A stretch of 64,000 nt of DNA from Dolomedes plantarius (lineage: Eukaryota > Arthropoda > Arachnida > Araneae > Dolomedidae), in the NCBI GenBank assembly GCA_907164885.2, contig OU015492.1, positions 198,595,460-198,659,459 of the forward strand, in the 5' to 3' direction. Shown in pieces: positions 1 through 10,935 of this stretch (within the stretch, counting starts at the first letter, position 1; every line of letters starts with the position of its first letter). Both the position numbers and the translations under genes were made by a program. The notes beneath the pieces are model-generated. The model was not told the origin of the DNA. It did no database searches and was given only the letters and a program-made list of their open reading frames with translations.

Positions 1-434
1 AAAATCAAATAAATCTGTAAAAAATTCAGTTTAAAATTTTTATAGACATGAAAACTTCCCCATTACAAACATACTGTAGTGACTTGCGTCACTAGAAGCT
101 GCGTGCAATTTCTCGCAATCCAATTTGCGAAACATGATACGAAAACATTGACTGATGTATGCGCCATATCCCTCAAATCCGATATAAAATTAGCTTTTAA
201 GTAAGCTTCGAATCACGGTGCTACTATCTTCACGAATTTGTAACAATTTTTTTTTCTTGATGTAAGTACTCTAGTATATGTATTTTCGGTTCGTACGACG
301 TAGTGTAAAATATGGTGGAGTTCTATTAAAATATTGCGTTACCTACTTTTGATATTTTTTGCGTTTTAAATGGAATCACGTGTTGCAAGCTTCACTTAAA
401 TTCGCAACAGAATTCCGCCTCGTCCGGTCATAGT
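1..434. other. AT-rich sequence, nothing recognised
   Basis: No repeat, terminal repeat or coding similarity was recognised here. The 3' part may be an unrecognisable upstream portion of the LINE tail that follows. Confidence 0.5.
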
Positions 435-436
435 AT

Positions 437-991
437 GTGGTCACTCGATGCACTTCGAGGGAGAGGGGGCAAATATCTTGGTGTATCTTTGGTAACGAGC
501 GAGCCGACTTCCTTGCCAAGTCCGCCACAAGGCGTGAAATTGACATTAGTGTCAATATTCCCAAATCTTTTTTTAAGATGGTCATGTTTGAGAGTATGGT
601 GGAGTCATGGAACCAAGAATACGTCAGCTCAAATAATGGTAGTTTAACCAAGAAATTTTTCCCGTCCATTAGAATGAGACTTTCTTGCCATCACTTCTTT
701 GCTAACTACAAATTGACTCAGTTCCTCACAGGACATGGAAATTTTAAGAGCTATTTGAGTAGATTTAAATTCTGTTCGGCGACCCCCTGTGACTGCAGCG
801 TTGGTGGCGAGGAAAATACTGAACATGTTCTGTTTTTGCGTTCGAAGTACCGCAGGGAGAGAAATATTTTTAAATTGGCTCTTAAGGACTTAAATATTAA
901 CTGGCCTCCCAATTTCTTTCTGCTCGTTTCTGGGAAGGGTGCTTTCAGCTTATTTTGTAAATTTATTGTAAATATTTGTAATTCTTCTTAG
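437..991 (+). pseudogene. LINE 3' fragment: RNase H end and C-terminal Cys/His tail
   Basis: This 184-codon open frame is the C-terminal end of a non-LTR retrotransposon polyprotein. Near residues 19-31 it has GNERADFLAKSAT, the typical end of a LINE RNase H domain, which carries its last catalytic Asp. Further on, LTGHGNFKSYLSRF is followed by a CDCSVGGEENTEHVLF stretch, the Cys/His tail seen in R1/I/jockey-group LINEs where the second Cys and a His coordinate metal. All endonuclease and RT sequence is missing, so this is a 5'-truncated copy, the usual outcome of target-primed reverse transcription. The frame has no stop up to its natural end, followed by a T-rich 3' UTR with two hairpins. 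The first ATG is only the edge of the open frame, not a real start. The exact clade cannot be set from this tail. Confidence 0.75.
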
Positions 992-1044
992 TTTCTTTTG
1001 TTTGTTTTGTTTTGTCTGTTTCTTCTGTTTTCTTAGTGTTTTAT

Positions 1045-1130
1045 ACTTACCTCAGTAAGTCCCGTGTGATACTTCGTGGTACACGGGAATTTTATGTGTA
1101 TTTTTTAATTTAAAAAATATATATATATAT
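1045..1130 (+). other. LINE 3'-terminal hairpins and TA tail
   Basis: Downstream of the RNase H fragment lie two adjacent stem-loops: ACTTAC-CTCA-GTAAGT at 1045-1060 and CCCGTGT...ACACGGG at 1061-1087. An AT-rich tail ending in a short TA run (about 1117-1130) follows. Structured 3' ends recognised by the element's own RT are known for many LINEs. I infer the same role here. The TA run is also the junction with the next LINE fragment. Confidence 0.55.
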
Positions 1131-2092
1131 CTTGGTGTGTATCTTGACAGTAGACTTACGCATAAGAAAAACACTAGTTACTCTAGTTTCAACATTGGTA
1201 AGCTCTTTAAATCCCGTAGAGACTTAGCTCACATCCTGTACCAGAGCCAAATGAGTATAGAAAACAAACTTCTTCTCTATAAGACTGTTCTTATGGCCAC
1301 CTTACCTTCCGCTGCTCCGGTTTGGGGCTCAGCAGAGGGCACTCACATCCAAAGACTGAAGACTATCAAAATAAAACCCTTCGCGGAATTAGGAAAGCCC
1401 CTTGGTACATCCGTAGCAAAGTTATTCATAGATATTTGACAATAGAGCCCATTAAATACCATATGAAAGAACTAGCAATAAACTTTTTATGATAACCTCT
1501 TTGCAGTAGATAATGAAGATCTAATTGACCTCCCAGATTATGACCCAAAAAAATTTCTCAGGCGGCCTAAGACCACACTGAAAATAAACCCTGGAATTGT
1601 TCCCATTCACAACAGCTAACTTCCTTTTCCTCTCCTTGCTTCAAACCCCCACTCACTTGACTACTTCTGGTTTCCGAACTATCACTCCGAACAATCAACC
1701 ACAACTCCATGTTGCTCCGCCCACTGACTCATATCCCATTAGCTCTCTTCGTAGAATTCACTGCTTCGTTCTCGTTGGATCTCTGTCCAGCCATCTTTAC
1801 GCTTTGAACCTTCCTCGATTGTCTCAGGTTAAATATTTTTTTCCAAAACCCTCTCTCTCTTTTATTAATATTTTCTCTACATCCCCAGTTATTCCTTCGT
1901 TACCTACCAACCTAAACTTTTAAAACTATTTGTAATTTAATTTAATTCACTTTTTTCCCACACCCTCTCAGTACCATTATAATCAATTTTAGAGAACAGT
2001 AATCATGATACATTCCACATTGAATATAGAGTATATGGAGCTCTAGCTCCCAGGAGCCTCTAAATATAATTATACCTATGCCTATGCTAAAT
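1131..2092 (+). pseudogene. Jockey-type LINE 3' fragment, frameshifted
   Basis: This is the C-terminal end of a jockey-clade reverse transcriptase with its 3' UTR. It opens abruptly at LGVYLDSRLTHKK, the conserved post-palm LGVxLDxxL motif. It continues through MSIENKLLLYKTVL and AAPVWGSA, the jockey thumb region with the usual APVWG motif. Near 1380 the reading is garbled, and at about 1436 and 1488 the frame shifts. The family sequence resumes as EPIKYHMKELAINF and then LFAVDNEDLIDLPDYDPKKF up to about 1600. A long 3' UTR ends with a CTATG-rich tail near 2090. The open frame at 1597-1923 is UTR, not a gene. It begins directly after the TA run that ends the previous LINE fragment, so one of the two probably inserted at the other's tail. 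Confidence 0.8.
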
Positions 2093-4766
2093 ACGCAGGA
2101 ATATCAAGACATCAGTGTAAAGGTTAATAAAAGAAACTACCGGACATCTCTTTAGTTTTTTATCAGAGAACATTCAGGCTTTTGCTGAGTGTTTTCGTTT
2201 GTCCTCTACTTCTTGTTTTATCAACCGCAATTTATTCTAATATAGTGTTTAAGTATTTTGAAAAGGACTATAAGATTCTAAATGGGGATAATCTCGAAGT
2301 TCAGGAAACTGAGTATGAAATAATTATCAGTTAAAGTGAAATTGAGGGTGATTTAAGTAAACATCAATGAGCGAACAAATAAGTAACGATAAATTTCTAT
2401 AATGTTTGTTCGCTTTTCTATAAATATTTTCAGAACAGCAAAATTCAACATTATTTTCAATCTCTCCAATACGAATGATAGTATTTTTATTGTCTTATTA
2501 TAATGTAATTAAATATGAGAGACAAGATGTATTGTGAAATTTTACCAGACGTCAAAATTTTAGTACCCTTAAAGAGATTTATTAAAAAGACATAAACTAT
2601 ATCAAAATATGTGGTGTACAAATAAGGTTCAGTGGAGCCAAAAAATGTTTGGACAAAAACGCTAATAAAAGCTAATAACTGATCAGGAAAAGCACTCACC
2701 GAATTCTCCGCAATCTCTCATAAAATTATGTCGTAACTGACACTTCACAACAAAATATGGATTCAGGTTATTACTGTCAACAACAAAAAGCATAAGAAAA
2801 ACTAGTTCGTCTATTAACAATGAAAAAACAGTTAGTAAGAAAGTGAAAACCTCTACTGAACTAGCTCGCTGGTAACAGTATGTTTATTTTATTGACAGCT
2901 AACACTTTTCTTTTAAGTATTTCTGAAAAGGGAAAAGTACCGCATCTTCATGAAATTAGTTCAAAATGTACTTTCAACAGAGGGACCCATTCAAACGATC
3001 CTGAAAACAACCGAAAACTTTCTGTTATGGTATGGTTAGATATAAGCAAAAGACGCAAACTGTTTGTTTTCTTCATCGATAAGAGAAACAATATAGAACA
3101 GAAATTCGTTTCAAAAAATGTTTTGAACGTTCACATGATTAAACTCTCTAAAATGATATTCATCTGTACCTAATTCTTTAGATTTTGACGTTTGGAACTC
3201 TAAATCTTAAAAGTTTATGTCAACTAATAAATTCAGGAAGCTAAACTAAACGTATTAATTAATAATTCAGGGCATTCGCATGAACGAACTTTTGGATGAC
3301 ATAACGTGTGCCAATTCTGAGGCTTTTAAAAGTAGATTATCATATGTGGTTAAAGTCCAAGTAGTGAGAATAGAAATTGTCTATTAAATAACGAAAACCT
3401 ATCTTTAACCAATTTAGAAATCCTCTTAATCTATAAATAAAGTTCGAAATACTGTCATTTATTCACGTCGTTTAGCCACGTGTAGGGTGTGGCTCCCTAA
3501 TTAGATGCTATTTTGTTAAAATCGTGAACAGTGTATACTGCGAAGTGACATACTGCATCCAATAAATAAGATTTGAAAAATAATCATTTTCGATGGTTGT
3601 ATTTCACTTGAAAGTAATATTTCCTTGAGTAAATATATAGTTAAATGCATAGCTCTAAGAGTTAAACATTTAATGTTGACGATGCAATCACTTAGAATCA
3701 TCTCTGCTTGTCTTAAATTTCCTGATCTTGCTTTACTTCTTCGGAAAATAATCCATAATTTAACAACTGAATATTTACTATATAATAAAACCCGGAGTTT
3801 ATTTTATCTTTATTATATCAGTTGCCGAATGATGTTTTCAAGCGTTTTCTTTACGTTGAATGTATGTGATTTCAAAATGAGAAATCTTTAACAGAAAAAA
3901 ATATCTATCTGAATTTAATATCTTCTCTAATTAAAAGAATTTAACACATCAGTGAGGCCGTTTCCTGAAAGAGAAGATTTATTGTTGACATAACACAATA
4001 AAGGACTTCCCACTTTCAATGAAAGACCTTCTTCATTAAAAATGCATAGGAAATTGTATTTCAATATTTTGTTTTCACTTGGAAGTAATTAAATAAGTTA
4101 TTAAAAAACTTATTTTATGTCTTTCACTTGACTGATAATCACCATCTCCACTTCTCCATTACTTTATTCTACTCTTTTCTAAACATTACCAAATATCTAT
4201 AATCTAATAACAATTAGTTTCGTTAAACTTAATTGTTTATTTTAGAAAAATTCCTTCTTTAGGGCACTGTCGTAAGCACTTAGTGGTTAAATCTGAGGGT
4301 TTTAAAATGAGAAATTTTTCATTTCAGTTTAATGTTTCAAATTAAAGTAGAATATTTAATCTGAAACTTAATACCATTATCAACTGATGACCACCTTTTT
4401 TAAGACATCCGTAAAACTGTAATTACGGCTTTTTAGAGTTATTTCGTGTTAAATATATTTACTTGGATCATAATTAAATTTATTGAGAAATTTTAGTATA
4501 TTTCATTGATATGAGGGTAAAATCATTCGTAAATAAAACTTTTACATTTTCATGCTGAATTATAAGTGTTATGAAAACATCTTTCTATGAACCTTCTATG
4601 ATATTTCCAACTTATCGAATCGTTCATGCGAAGAATATTAAAATCAGTGACCTACAAAAAAATATAGTAATGTACATTCGGTTATAGACATTTTAATAAA
4701 ACGTCTGTTTTTCTTAAAATAGAAATAGAAATTTATTCCTTAATCTAACTTTTTAACTTTCAGTCA
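2093..4766. other. AT-rich sequence, nothing recognised
   Basis: Only short open frames of random character (for example 2880-3173 and 3625-3891) occur here. No terminal repeats or protein similarity were recognised. Confidence 0.5.
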
Positions 4767-5370
4767 TCTATATATTTAAGTTGCTAAGCCGACTTTTTGG
4801 GCAGTCCATGAGAGAAAACTACTGCATCAATTTAGTTCATTTTGGTCTTAAACGAAAGATTGTAATCTGTAGATTTGTCAAATTTGGTTTTTGTAACCAC
4901 AATTTCTATTAATTAGAGATAATTTACAATTAAAAACTGATTTCTGCGCATGCTCAGTGGCATGTTCAAATTTGGCTTTAGAAACTCACTGTTTCTGCGT
5001 ATGCTCAGTGCCATGTTTTAATGATAAACACGTTTATTTCGTCGAGTCTCTCTAGATCTCTCTTTGCTATTTTTATTTTTGTGATAATTAAGTTTGTGAA
5101 ATATAAGATTAAACCTGATGGAAATTGTTTATTTCGCGCTTTTTAATTAGCGATAATTTACAGTTAAAAAAATTTCTTTCTGCGCAGGCTCAGTGACATT
5201 TTTAAATCTGGCTTTGGATACTCACTAAGCACAATGCCGCTTCAACACATTAATTTTTTTCTGCGCATTATTGTGATTTTCAACATTTGGGAATGATTTG
5301 TCGAGTATAATTTGTGTATTAGTACATTTATTTACTATCTAGCCGTCATGTTTTGGCGGGTATCAACTAG
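4767..5370 (+). mobile_element. Short non-autonomous Helitron
   Basis: The 5' end reads TCTATATATTTAAG directly after an A (4766). The 3' end is a GC hairpin, CCGTCA-TGTTT-TGGCGG, followed by GTATCAACTAG and then T (5371). TC at the 5' end, a subterminal hairpin, CTAG at the 3' end and insertion between A and T are the Helitron signature. The 604-bp body has no coding sequence and contains diverged direct repeats. The hairpin includes a G-T pair, so the element is somewhat decayed. Confidence 0.6.
4911..5226 (+). repeat. Diverged ~80-bp direct repeats inside the Helitron
   Basis: Copies lie at 4911-4990 and 5145-5226, with a partial copy at 4991-5018. The shared core is TTTCTGCGCATGCTCAGTG (GTATGC or GCAGGC in the variants), preceded by AATTAG.GATAATTTACA.TTAAAAA and followed by TTT..AATxTGGCTTTxGAxACTCACT. 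These are internal repeats of the non-autonomous Helitron. Confidence 0.65.
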
Positions 5371-5957
5371 TAATGTTATAACTTTTTATTATTTGAAATT
5401 GTAGATTTTAGTAATGAGGGTTACATGTTGTTTCACATTTTAGGATCTCATTTTATCATTTCTAAACAGTTCGAACATAATTAAGTTTCAGAGTTTTTCA
5501 GGTAGCATATGCTTAAAAGTGCTTAAAGCATGAATTAATCGAACCCGCAGCATTTAATGAAAAATTGGCATACAAATTTAAATACATCAGTTAAATAAAG
5601 TAATATGTAATTATGTGAACAATCTGATAACATCTGAACAGCTAAATATAAAATTAAAAATTTATTTCTTATTCTAAATACCAAACTTCAGTTATAAAAA
5701 AGTATTTCTTGTTATTGCAGATTATTAATTTTCATATTTAAAGTCAGATGATCTTGAAGTTCTTAAGGGATATCTGTCACTCTTTCATTTCTAAATAATT
5801 GAACATAATTTCCGTTATATAGTTTATGAAGCATCCCACATGCCTCGATGTATGATGTATATATTAATTTTGGCCATAGTATTATTGGATAAGAGGTTAA
5901 AAAATTTATATGAATATTAATTAAGTGTTTCAATTCTACAATAACATCTGCAAAGAT
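5371..5957. other. AT-rich sequence, nothing recognised
   Basis: No terminal repeats, coding similarity or tandem structure were recognised between the Helitron and the SINE. Confidence 0.5.
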
Positions 5958-6150
5958 GTTGTTGTTTGTTGTTAGCCTTCTACCACCATCTCTGACATCA
6001 TAGAAGGATTTTCGGTCTACGAATTTAACGTGCCTAGGTCCAGATGCGAACGAGGGTATTTTAAATAGCGTCGTCGGGATTCGAACCGAGAAACCCCCCC
6101 CCCCCCATTTCCAAGACCAACGTTCTACCACTACACTACCTCGGGCTCCC
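5958..6150 (-). mobile_element. tRNA-derived SINE with AAC tail
   Basis: Read on the minus strand, the head starts GGGAGCCCGAGG and contains a polymerase III A box (TAGTGTAGTGGTAGAACG, plus-strand 6121-6138) and an almost perfect B box (GGTTCGAATCCC, 6076-6087). A 13-nt homopolymer at 6094-6106 sits between the boxes. The body contains ACGTTAAATTCGTAGACCG and ends in an (AAC)n-like tail at 5958-5974. A second copy of the body is at 39873-40180. This is a SINE and not a working tRNA gene, because the anticodon arm is not credible and the homopolymer interrupts it. Confidence 0.75.
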
Positions 6151-6565
6151 ATCTGAAAAGCTAAGAAAGACAATACAATTTTATTTGATATACTGGTGAA
6201 TATCAATTACAAAAAGCAAAGTTATTTTTAGATATAACAACTTTTCATAATTGCAGAAAATGGTCTTTGAAAATTGTAAGAAACATCCGCCTTTCTTTTC
6301 TAAACAACTGAATCATGATTGCTGTTGTATGGTGCTTCATTCATCTTACGTTTTCATGTGTAAGAAGTGTGTCATTCTACAGCCCAAAAAATTTAATGAA
6401 TATTTGTTCAGGAGGCTTCCCCTCTCTCAATATCAGTCGGTTCCACAGCAGCATACAATATAAAAGATACAAAAAAATTGCAACATCAAAAAAGTATCGA
6501 TATGATAGTACAAGACGAAAGATAAAAAATCATAAAAAATACCGTTATTTTAAACTATGTAAATA
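6151..6565. other. Non-repetitive sequence, nothing certain
   Basis: A 70-codon open frame at 6251-6463 follows an acceptor-like TTGCAG (about 6250-6255) and is rich in Cys (ENCKKHPPFF, HDCCCMVLH). I do not recognise it and regard it as probably chance. Confidence 0.3.
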
Positions 6566-6567
6566 TA

Positions 6568-7504
6568 CCGGGTGGTTATAATTAAACTTCCCCAATAAAC
6601 GGCATCCTACAGCGCATACGGGTGAACGGAATGCAACGAAATTTCGTATATGGGCTGGCTATACACGAGATGCGCTCACGGAATTTCGAAAAAAAAATTT
6701 TTAGTTTAAAAATGTCCACTAGAGTGCGCCTTTTCGGGAAAAAACATGAAATTTAACACAATAAACGACCAAAACGGAATACAGAAACAATACTAACAAT
6801 CTAGAACAAGAATTATGAGTAATAAAATGTAAAACCGGGAAAAGATGTCAGTTGTAGGAGAAAAATGTCGAGATTTGCATGCTTGGGATGAAGAGGAAGC
6901 TTTATGCAAAACACGTCAGGGAATAAAACGTTTGCAGACGTTGTCATTTTTAAGTCAATGTCTATTGTGTCGAATTATTGTGAGGATGTTGTGACGTTGG
7001 ATGATTTAAAGAACTCCATTACGCTTCATTTGCAAATCCTCACAACTGATCAGTTACGATCTGCTGTTGAATACATTGTCCATCGACTTTGCAGGTGAAT
7101 GAAGGTGGTCACGTGAAGCAGCTTTCCCTACATCGTCCTGGACACGATTAACAACTGCTCCTCTTGTGCAATTTCGTCCTAATCTGTTCTTGTTTCTGCA
7201 AACTGAACTATTTTTGTTTCTCCCTTACCTTTACTTAATGTCGTTCGATGACAAGGTGATCAGAAACTAGTCAATAAATGTTAATATTGTTTCTGTATTC
7301 CGTTTTGGTCGTTTATTGTGTTAAATATCATGTGTTTCCCGAAAAGGCGCCCTCTGGTGGACATTTTGGAACTAAATTATTTTTTTTCGAAATTCCGTGA
7401 GCGCATCTCGTGTGTAGCCCATATACAAAATTTCGTTGCATTCCGTTCACCCGTTTGCGCTGTAGGATGCCGTTTATAGGGGAAGTTTAATTATAACCAC
7501 CCGG
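6568..7504 (+). mobile_element. Internally deleted mariner-like element with long TIRs
   Basis: The element is flanked by TA duplications (6566-6567 and 7505-7506). Its inverted ends are about 230 bp long (6568-6798 and 7279-7504), beginning CCGGGTGGTTATAATTAAAC. The inner ~480 bp keep a piece of the transposase C-terminus on the plus strand. The end sequence ATAATTAAACTTCCC is shared with the larger element at 26185-27961, so both belong to one IS630/Tc1/mariner family. At 937 bp with most of the coding region lost, it could only have moved with help from a full copy. Confidence 0.85.
6904..7140 (+). pseudogene. Transposase C-terminal remnant, mariner-like
   Basis: The frame contains TLDDLKNSITLHLQ and DQLRSAVEYIVHRL. 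Shortly after the stop, another frame holds NEGGHVKQ. These match the same stretch of the transposase at 26391-27047 minus (DLKDSITRHVLS, ALRSTVEHAILRF, NDGRHVEH). No catalytic Asp region remains. This is a deletion remnant inside the long-TIR element, with no function of its own. Confidence 0.65.
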
Positions 7505-7579
7505 TACATGTGTGGGGTGAAAACACTCATGTGTACTTTTAATAATATATAATACTGCATACAATTCCCGGCATATATA

Positions 7580-8900
7580 TAATTATTATTCATGCATTCA
7601 TTCATCAATAGCTCGACAGTCCTGGTTGGACCCTGGCTTTATCAAGAAGACGGAACCAGTCCTTCCTTCTGTGCGCCACAGCTTTCCAGTCTTTGACATT
7701 GATTGAGACAAAGTCACTTTGGAGGCAGTCCGCCCACCTCAGTCTGGGTCTGCCTCTTCTTCTGACTCCTGTTGGCTTCGCCAGAAAGATTTTTTTCGTC
7801 GTTCGGTCATCCTTCATTCTCAAAATGTGTCCGTCCCATTTCATGCGTTGGATTTTATGATACTTCAGAATGTCCGGTTCTCTGAATAACCTATAAAGTT
7901 CAGAGTTAGTTCTCCTTGTCCAAACTCCGTTATCACAAAAGCCACCAAAAACGGATCGGATAATCTTCCTCTCGAAAATTGCGAGGGTTCTCCCATCAGC
8001 CTGGGACAAGTTCCACGTTTCAGATGCATACGTGAGAACTGTCCTAATTAATATTTTGTATATTAACAACTTGGTATTCCTTTTAAGGGGACTCACGACT
8101 CTTAAGTCGAGGAAATAAGAGGCTATTTTCATACTTTTTGAATCTTTGTAACTATTTAAATTTACTCCTACTTTACAATACTTTTAAGTTTATATGATAA
8201 ATTGATATATTTATTTTAATAAACAAATTTTCAACTCTCCAAAAAATTTTAAATAATTTTTTTTAAATGCTTTATATATACCTTGTTTTTTAAGCATTTT
8301 TATTGTATACTGGCTTGCGCGCAGAACAATGAAATCAATTTTACACTTAAATGTATAATTCCTGTTTTATATTTAAAATAAATAATTCAAAATACAATTG
8401 AACATAAAACATTCAACATTATTTGTTTTTCAATTTTTTTTAAAACTGTTCAAAATATACTTAAAATTTCCTTAAATTTTTGCATCAATTTACCCCTGAA
8501 AAAATAACAAAATGTGCAGTGATTGCAATAATTCTAGTTCAAACGCAATAAAATAACATGATTATGCAGTGATTAAAAATTTCATGGAATTATGTTTCAT
8601 AGTTTTTGAGATATCAGTTGCAGAATGATGCAAAATTACATTTTGAGAAAAATGAGTGTAACATTTTTCTTACCATAAACTTGATCAATAATTAAATATT
8701 TAGAATATCAATATCTCCAGAACTAAGCGGAATATTTTCATGCGGTTTGCTTTATTTTTTCCAGAAATGATCAGGCTTTAACATATATTTTTTTCAAAAA
8801 ATCGAATGATTTAAAGATTTAAGGGTAGTGAGTCCCCTTAATGTTGTCAGATTTCATAAATTTTCTTAGACCATAAAAATACCATATAATTATTATTGCT
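7580..8900 (-). pseudogene. RTE-type LINE C-terminal fragment, split by a MITE
   Basis: On the minus strand the fragment starts near 8895 with YGLRKFMKSDN and is interrupted at 8841-8083 by a TTAA-flanked insertion. It resumes with RNTKLLIYKILI and TVLTYASETW. It then runs through RRTNSELYRLF, MKWDGHILRM, GVRRRGRPRLRWADC and RKDWFRLLDKARVQPG to a stop at 7607-7605. These are the conserved C-terminal blocks of RTE-clade non-LTR RTs (LTYGSETW; RGRPRxRWxD; DRxxWRxLLxxA). The 3' tail is a short TGAATGAATG-like run. Leaving out the insertion and one TTAA keeps the reading frame intact across the junction. The endonuclease and catalytic palm are absent, so this is a 5'-truncated dead copy. The 175-codon open frame here starts inside the MITE, so its apparent start is not real. 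Confidence 0.85.
8083..8841. mobile_element. piggyBac-type MITE (TTAA target) inside the RTE LINE
   Basis: TTAA duplications (8083-8086 and 8838-8841) flank a 751-bp AT-rich insert. Its 19-bp inverted ends, GGGGACTCACGACTCTTAA and GGGGACTCACTACCCTTAA (reverse complement of the right end), match at 17 positions. TTAA target choice is the hallmark of the piggyBac superfamily. There is no coding sequence. The insertion point lies inside the LINE coding frame and is resolved to the base. Confidence 0.85.
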
Positions 8901-9054
8901 ACGAAATAATCCTAAAATAATAAGTGTATGGGATATTTTAATTTCCATTCTTAAAAATTTACAATTTAATAACAATAATCAAATCTTATTTCTTCATATG
9001 TTTCCCAGGAAAACAGACTTGCGTCACTGAAACATACAACAACGAATAAAAGAC

Positions 9055-9480
9055 GAAATTCAAAATCACCAGGATGGAATAGATAAATATAGTTTCAAAA
9101 ATTGCCCTGAAATTCAGTGTGGTATTACACTAGAAGACTACAACAGAAATCTTAATTACATTTGTTTTACTAAAGGGAGACTTGCGGTTAGTGCTGACAC
9201 AACAAAGACTTGATATCAGTTAAATATTCATTTTAAGAGATCCCTACTAATATTTTTTTATTTATCACCGAAAAAAACTCGCAAAACACTAAAGTGCCAC
9301 GGCACACAAATTAGGAATCACTGATCTAGATTAACAATGAAACTGTCCCCACCTCGTTCTGCCTACCGGACTGAAGGCAGTAACTACGACATTTTTCTGT
9401 TGTAGTCTTCTAGTGTAATACCGAATTTCAGGGCAATTTTTGAAACTATATTTATCTATTCTATCCTGGTGATTTTACTT
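9055..9480. repeat. Large inverted repeat sharing the downstream satellite motif
   Basis: The left arm (about 9055-9155) and right arm (about 9395-9480) are inverted copies. They share GAAATTCAGxGxGGTATTACACTAGAAGACTACAACAG in blocks, plus AAATATAGTTTCAAAAATTG. The ~240-bp loop holds GTGCCACGGCACACAAATTAG, a phrase I associate with hAT-like repeats. The right arm contains the same ~82-bp motif (GCAATTTTTGAAACTATATT) that is tandemly repeated at 10412-10935. Confidence 0.75.
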
Positions 9481-10011
9481 ATATCTTTCAAGAAATGTGC
9501 TGACCAGGGCCACTTGTCATAACTCTCTCAAATTAATGAAATAGTAAGTGTCACTGGATAATCACCATAAGATTAAATTTAGAAAGTCAAGAAAGTTTGA
9601 AAGGGTGCAAAGAAAAATAAAAAAGGTTATTCAGCTAACAAATGTTTTCTCATCAATGAAATCCTTTACAAAAATCTAGAATAATTGCTCAACGAGCAAT
9701 CATTTTATGATCAGTAAAATCTGTTTCAAGTCATATTTTACACTTTGACGTTTTAATGTAAAATTAACGATAATGGTAAATGTAAATGAGATATCAATGA
9801 CTAGTAATTTTATTAATGAAGAGAGACAAGTCGGAGGGGGGGGGGGGTGGTAATATAATCCATAGATCCATACATTAAGAAAATAAAGAAGTTACTATAC
9901 AATTAGATATGCATACATATGAGTGTCTGTAGATTACTTACGATAAATAACACTATGCACATTGCTAACCTCACTCCTTACGTATTAATAGAAATATTGT
10001 AGCAATATGCT

Positions 10012-10056
<45 letters not shown>

Positions 10057-10411
10057 TTGTCTGTTTCATGGTTATTTCTTAAACTGAAGATTTCAAACCT
10101 ATTTCTCTATAATCTTATGTTTTATAATCCTCTTTCCCAATAAAATAAAACAGCTTGAGATTATTAGTTTAATTATACTAACTAAAGAGATATTTAAGTC
10201 TATAAAAAACTTCGAAATGAAATATTTTAGAGGATTAAATTTTATTTTTCTTAAGTAAGCCAAGTCTATTAAATTTTAATATTTCGCTCTCTTGAATGCG
10301 GGAAACATTTCTCCTTTAATCCTTTTTGTATTAAAAAGTTTGTCTTTGGGAAGTCAATTTTCGGATATATATATTTCGCCTTATTTTTATCTAGATTACC
10401 TAGTTTTAAAA
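9481..10411. other. AT-rich sequence with a G run and a CA/TA microsatellite
   Basis: A run of about 11-13 G lies at 9836-9848, and a (CA)n(TA)n microsatellite lies at about 10013-10054. Nothing else was recognised. Confidence 0.6.
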
Positions 10412-10935
10412 TATGTTTGTGGGTTTTTTTCTCATATCTTTCAATGAATCTACACTGAATTTCTTGGCAGTTTTTCAAACTATATTTATAAATTCTATTT
10501 TGGTGTTTTTTATTAATATCTTAAATAAATCTACACTAAATTTCATGGCAATTATTGAAACTATATTTATATATTCTAGTCTTGTGTTTTTTACTTATAT
10601 CTTTCAAAAAACCTTTTATGAATTTCATGGCAATTTTTGAAACTATATTTATATATTCTATTCTAGTGCTTTATACTTATATCTTTCAATAAATCTACAC
10701 TGAATTTGATGGCAATATTTGAAACTATATTTATATATTCTATTCTGGTGTTTTTTTTCTTATATCTTTCAATAAATCTACACTGAATTTCTTGGCAGTT
10801 TTTCAAACTATATTTATATATTCTATTCTGGTGTTTTTTATTTTCAATAAATTTACACTGAATTTCTCGGCAGTTTTTTAAACTATATTTATATATACTA
10901 TTCTGGTGTTTTTACTTATATCTTTCACTAAATAA
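10412..10935 (+). repeat. ~82-bp tandem satellite, six copies
   Basis: The core AAACTATATTTATA recurs at about 10477, 10558, 10639, 10722, 10805 and 10880, giving spacings of 81, 81, 83, 83 and 75. Each unit contains TCTACACTGAATTTC, TGGCAGTTTTT, AAACTATATTTATATATTCT, ATTCTGGTGTTTTT and CTTATATCTTTCAATAAA. Open frames across the array are artefacts of the repeat. The same unit appears singly in both arms of the inverted repeat at 9055-9480. Confidence 0.9.

Noticed and set aside
1597..1923. 108-codon frame after the jockey fragment
   Set aside because: It lies in the LINE 3' UTR downstream of the RT stop and has no domain.
5958..6150. Functional tRNA gene on the minus strand
   Set aside because: The B box is good, but the anticodon arm is interrupted by a 13-nt homopolymer and the unit has a SINE body and tail.
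10412..10935. CRISPR-like regular repeats
   Set aside because: The ~82-bp units are contiguous with no unique spacers, and the genome is eukaryotic, so this is a satellite.
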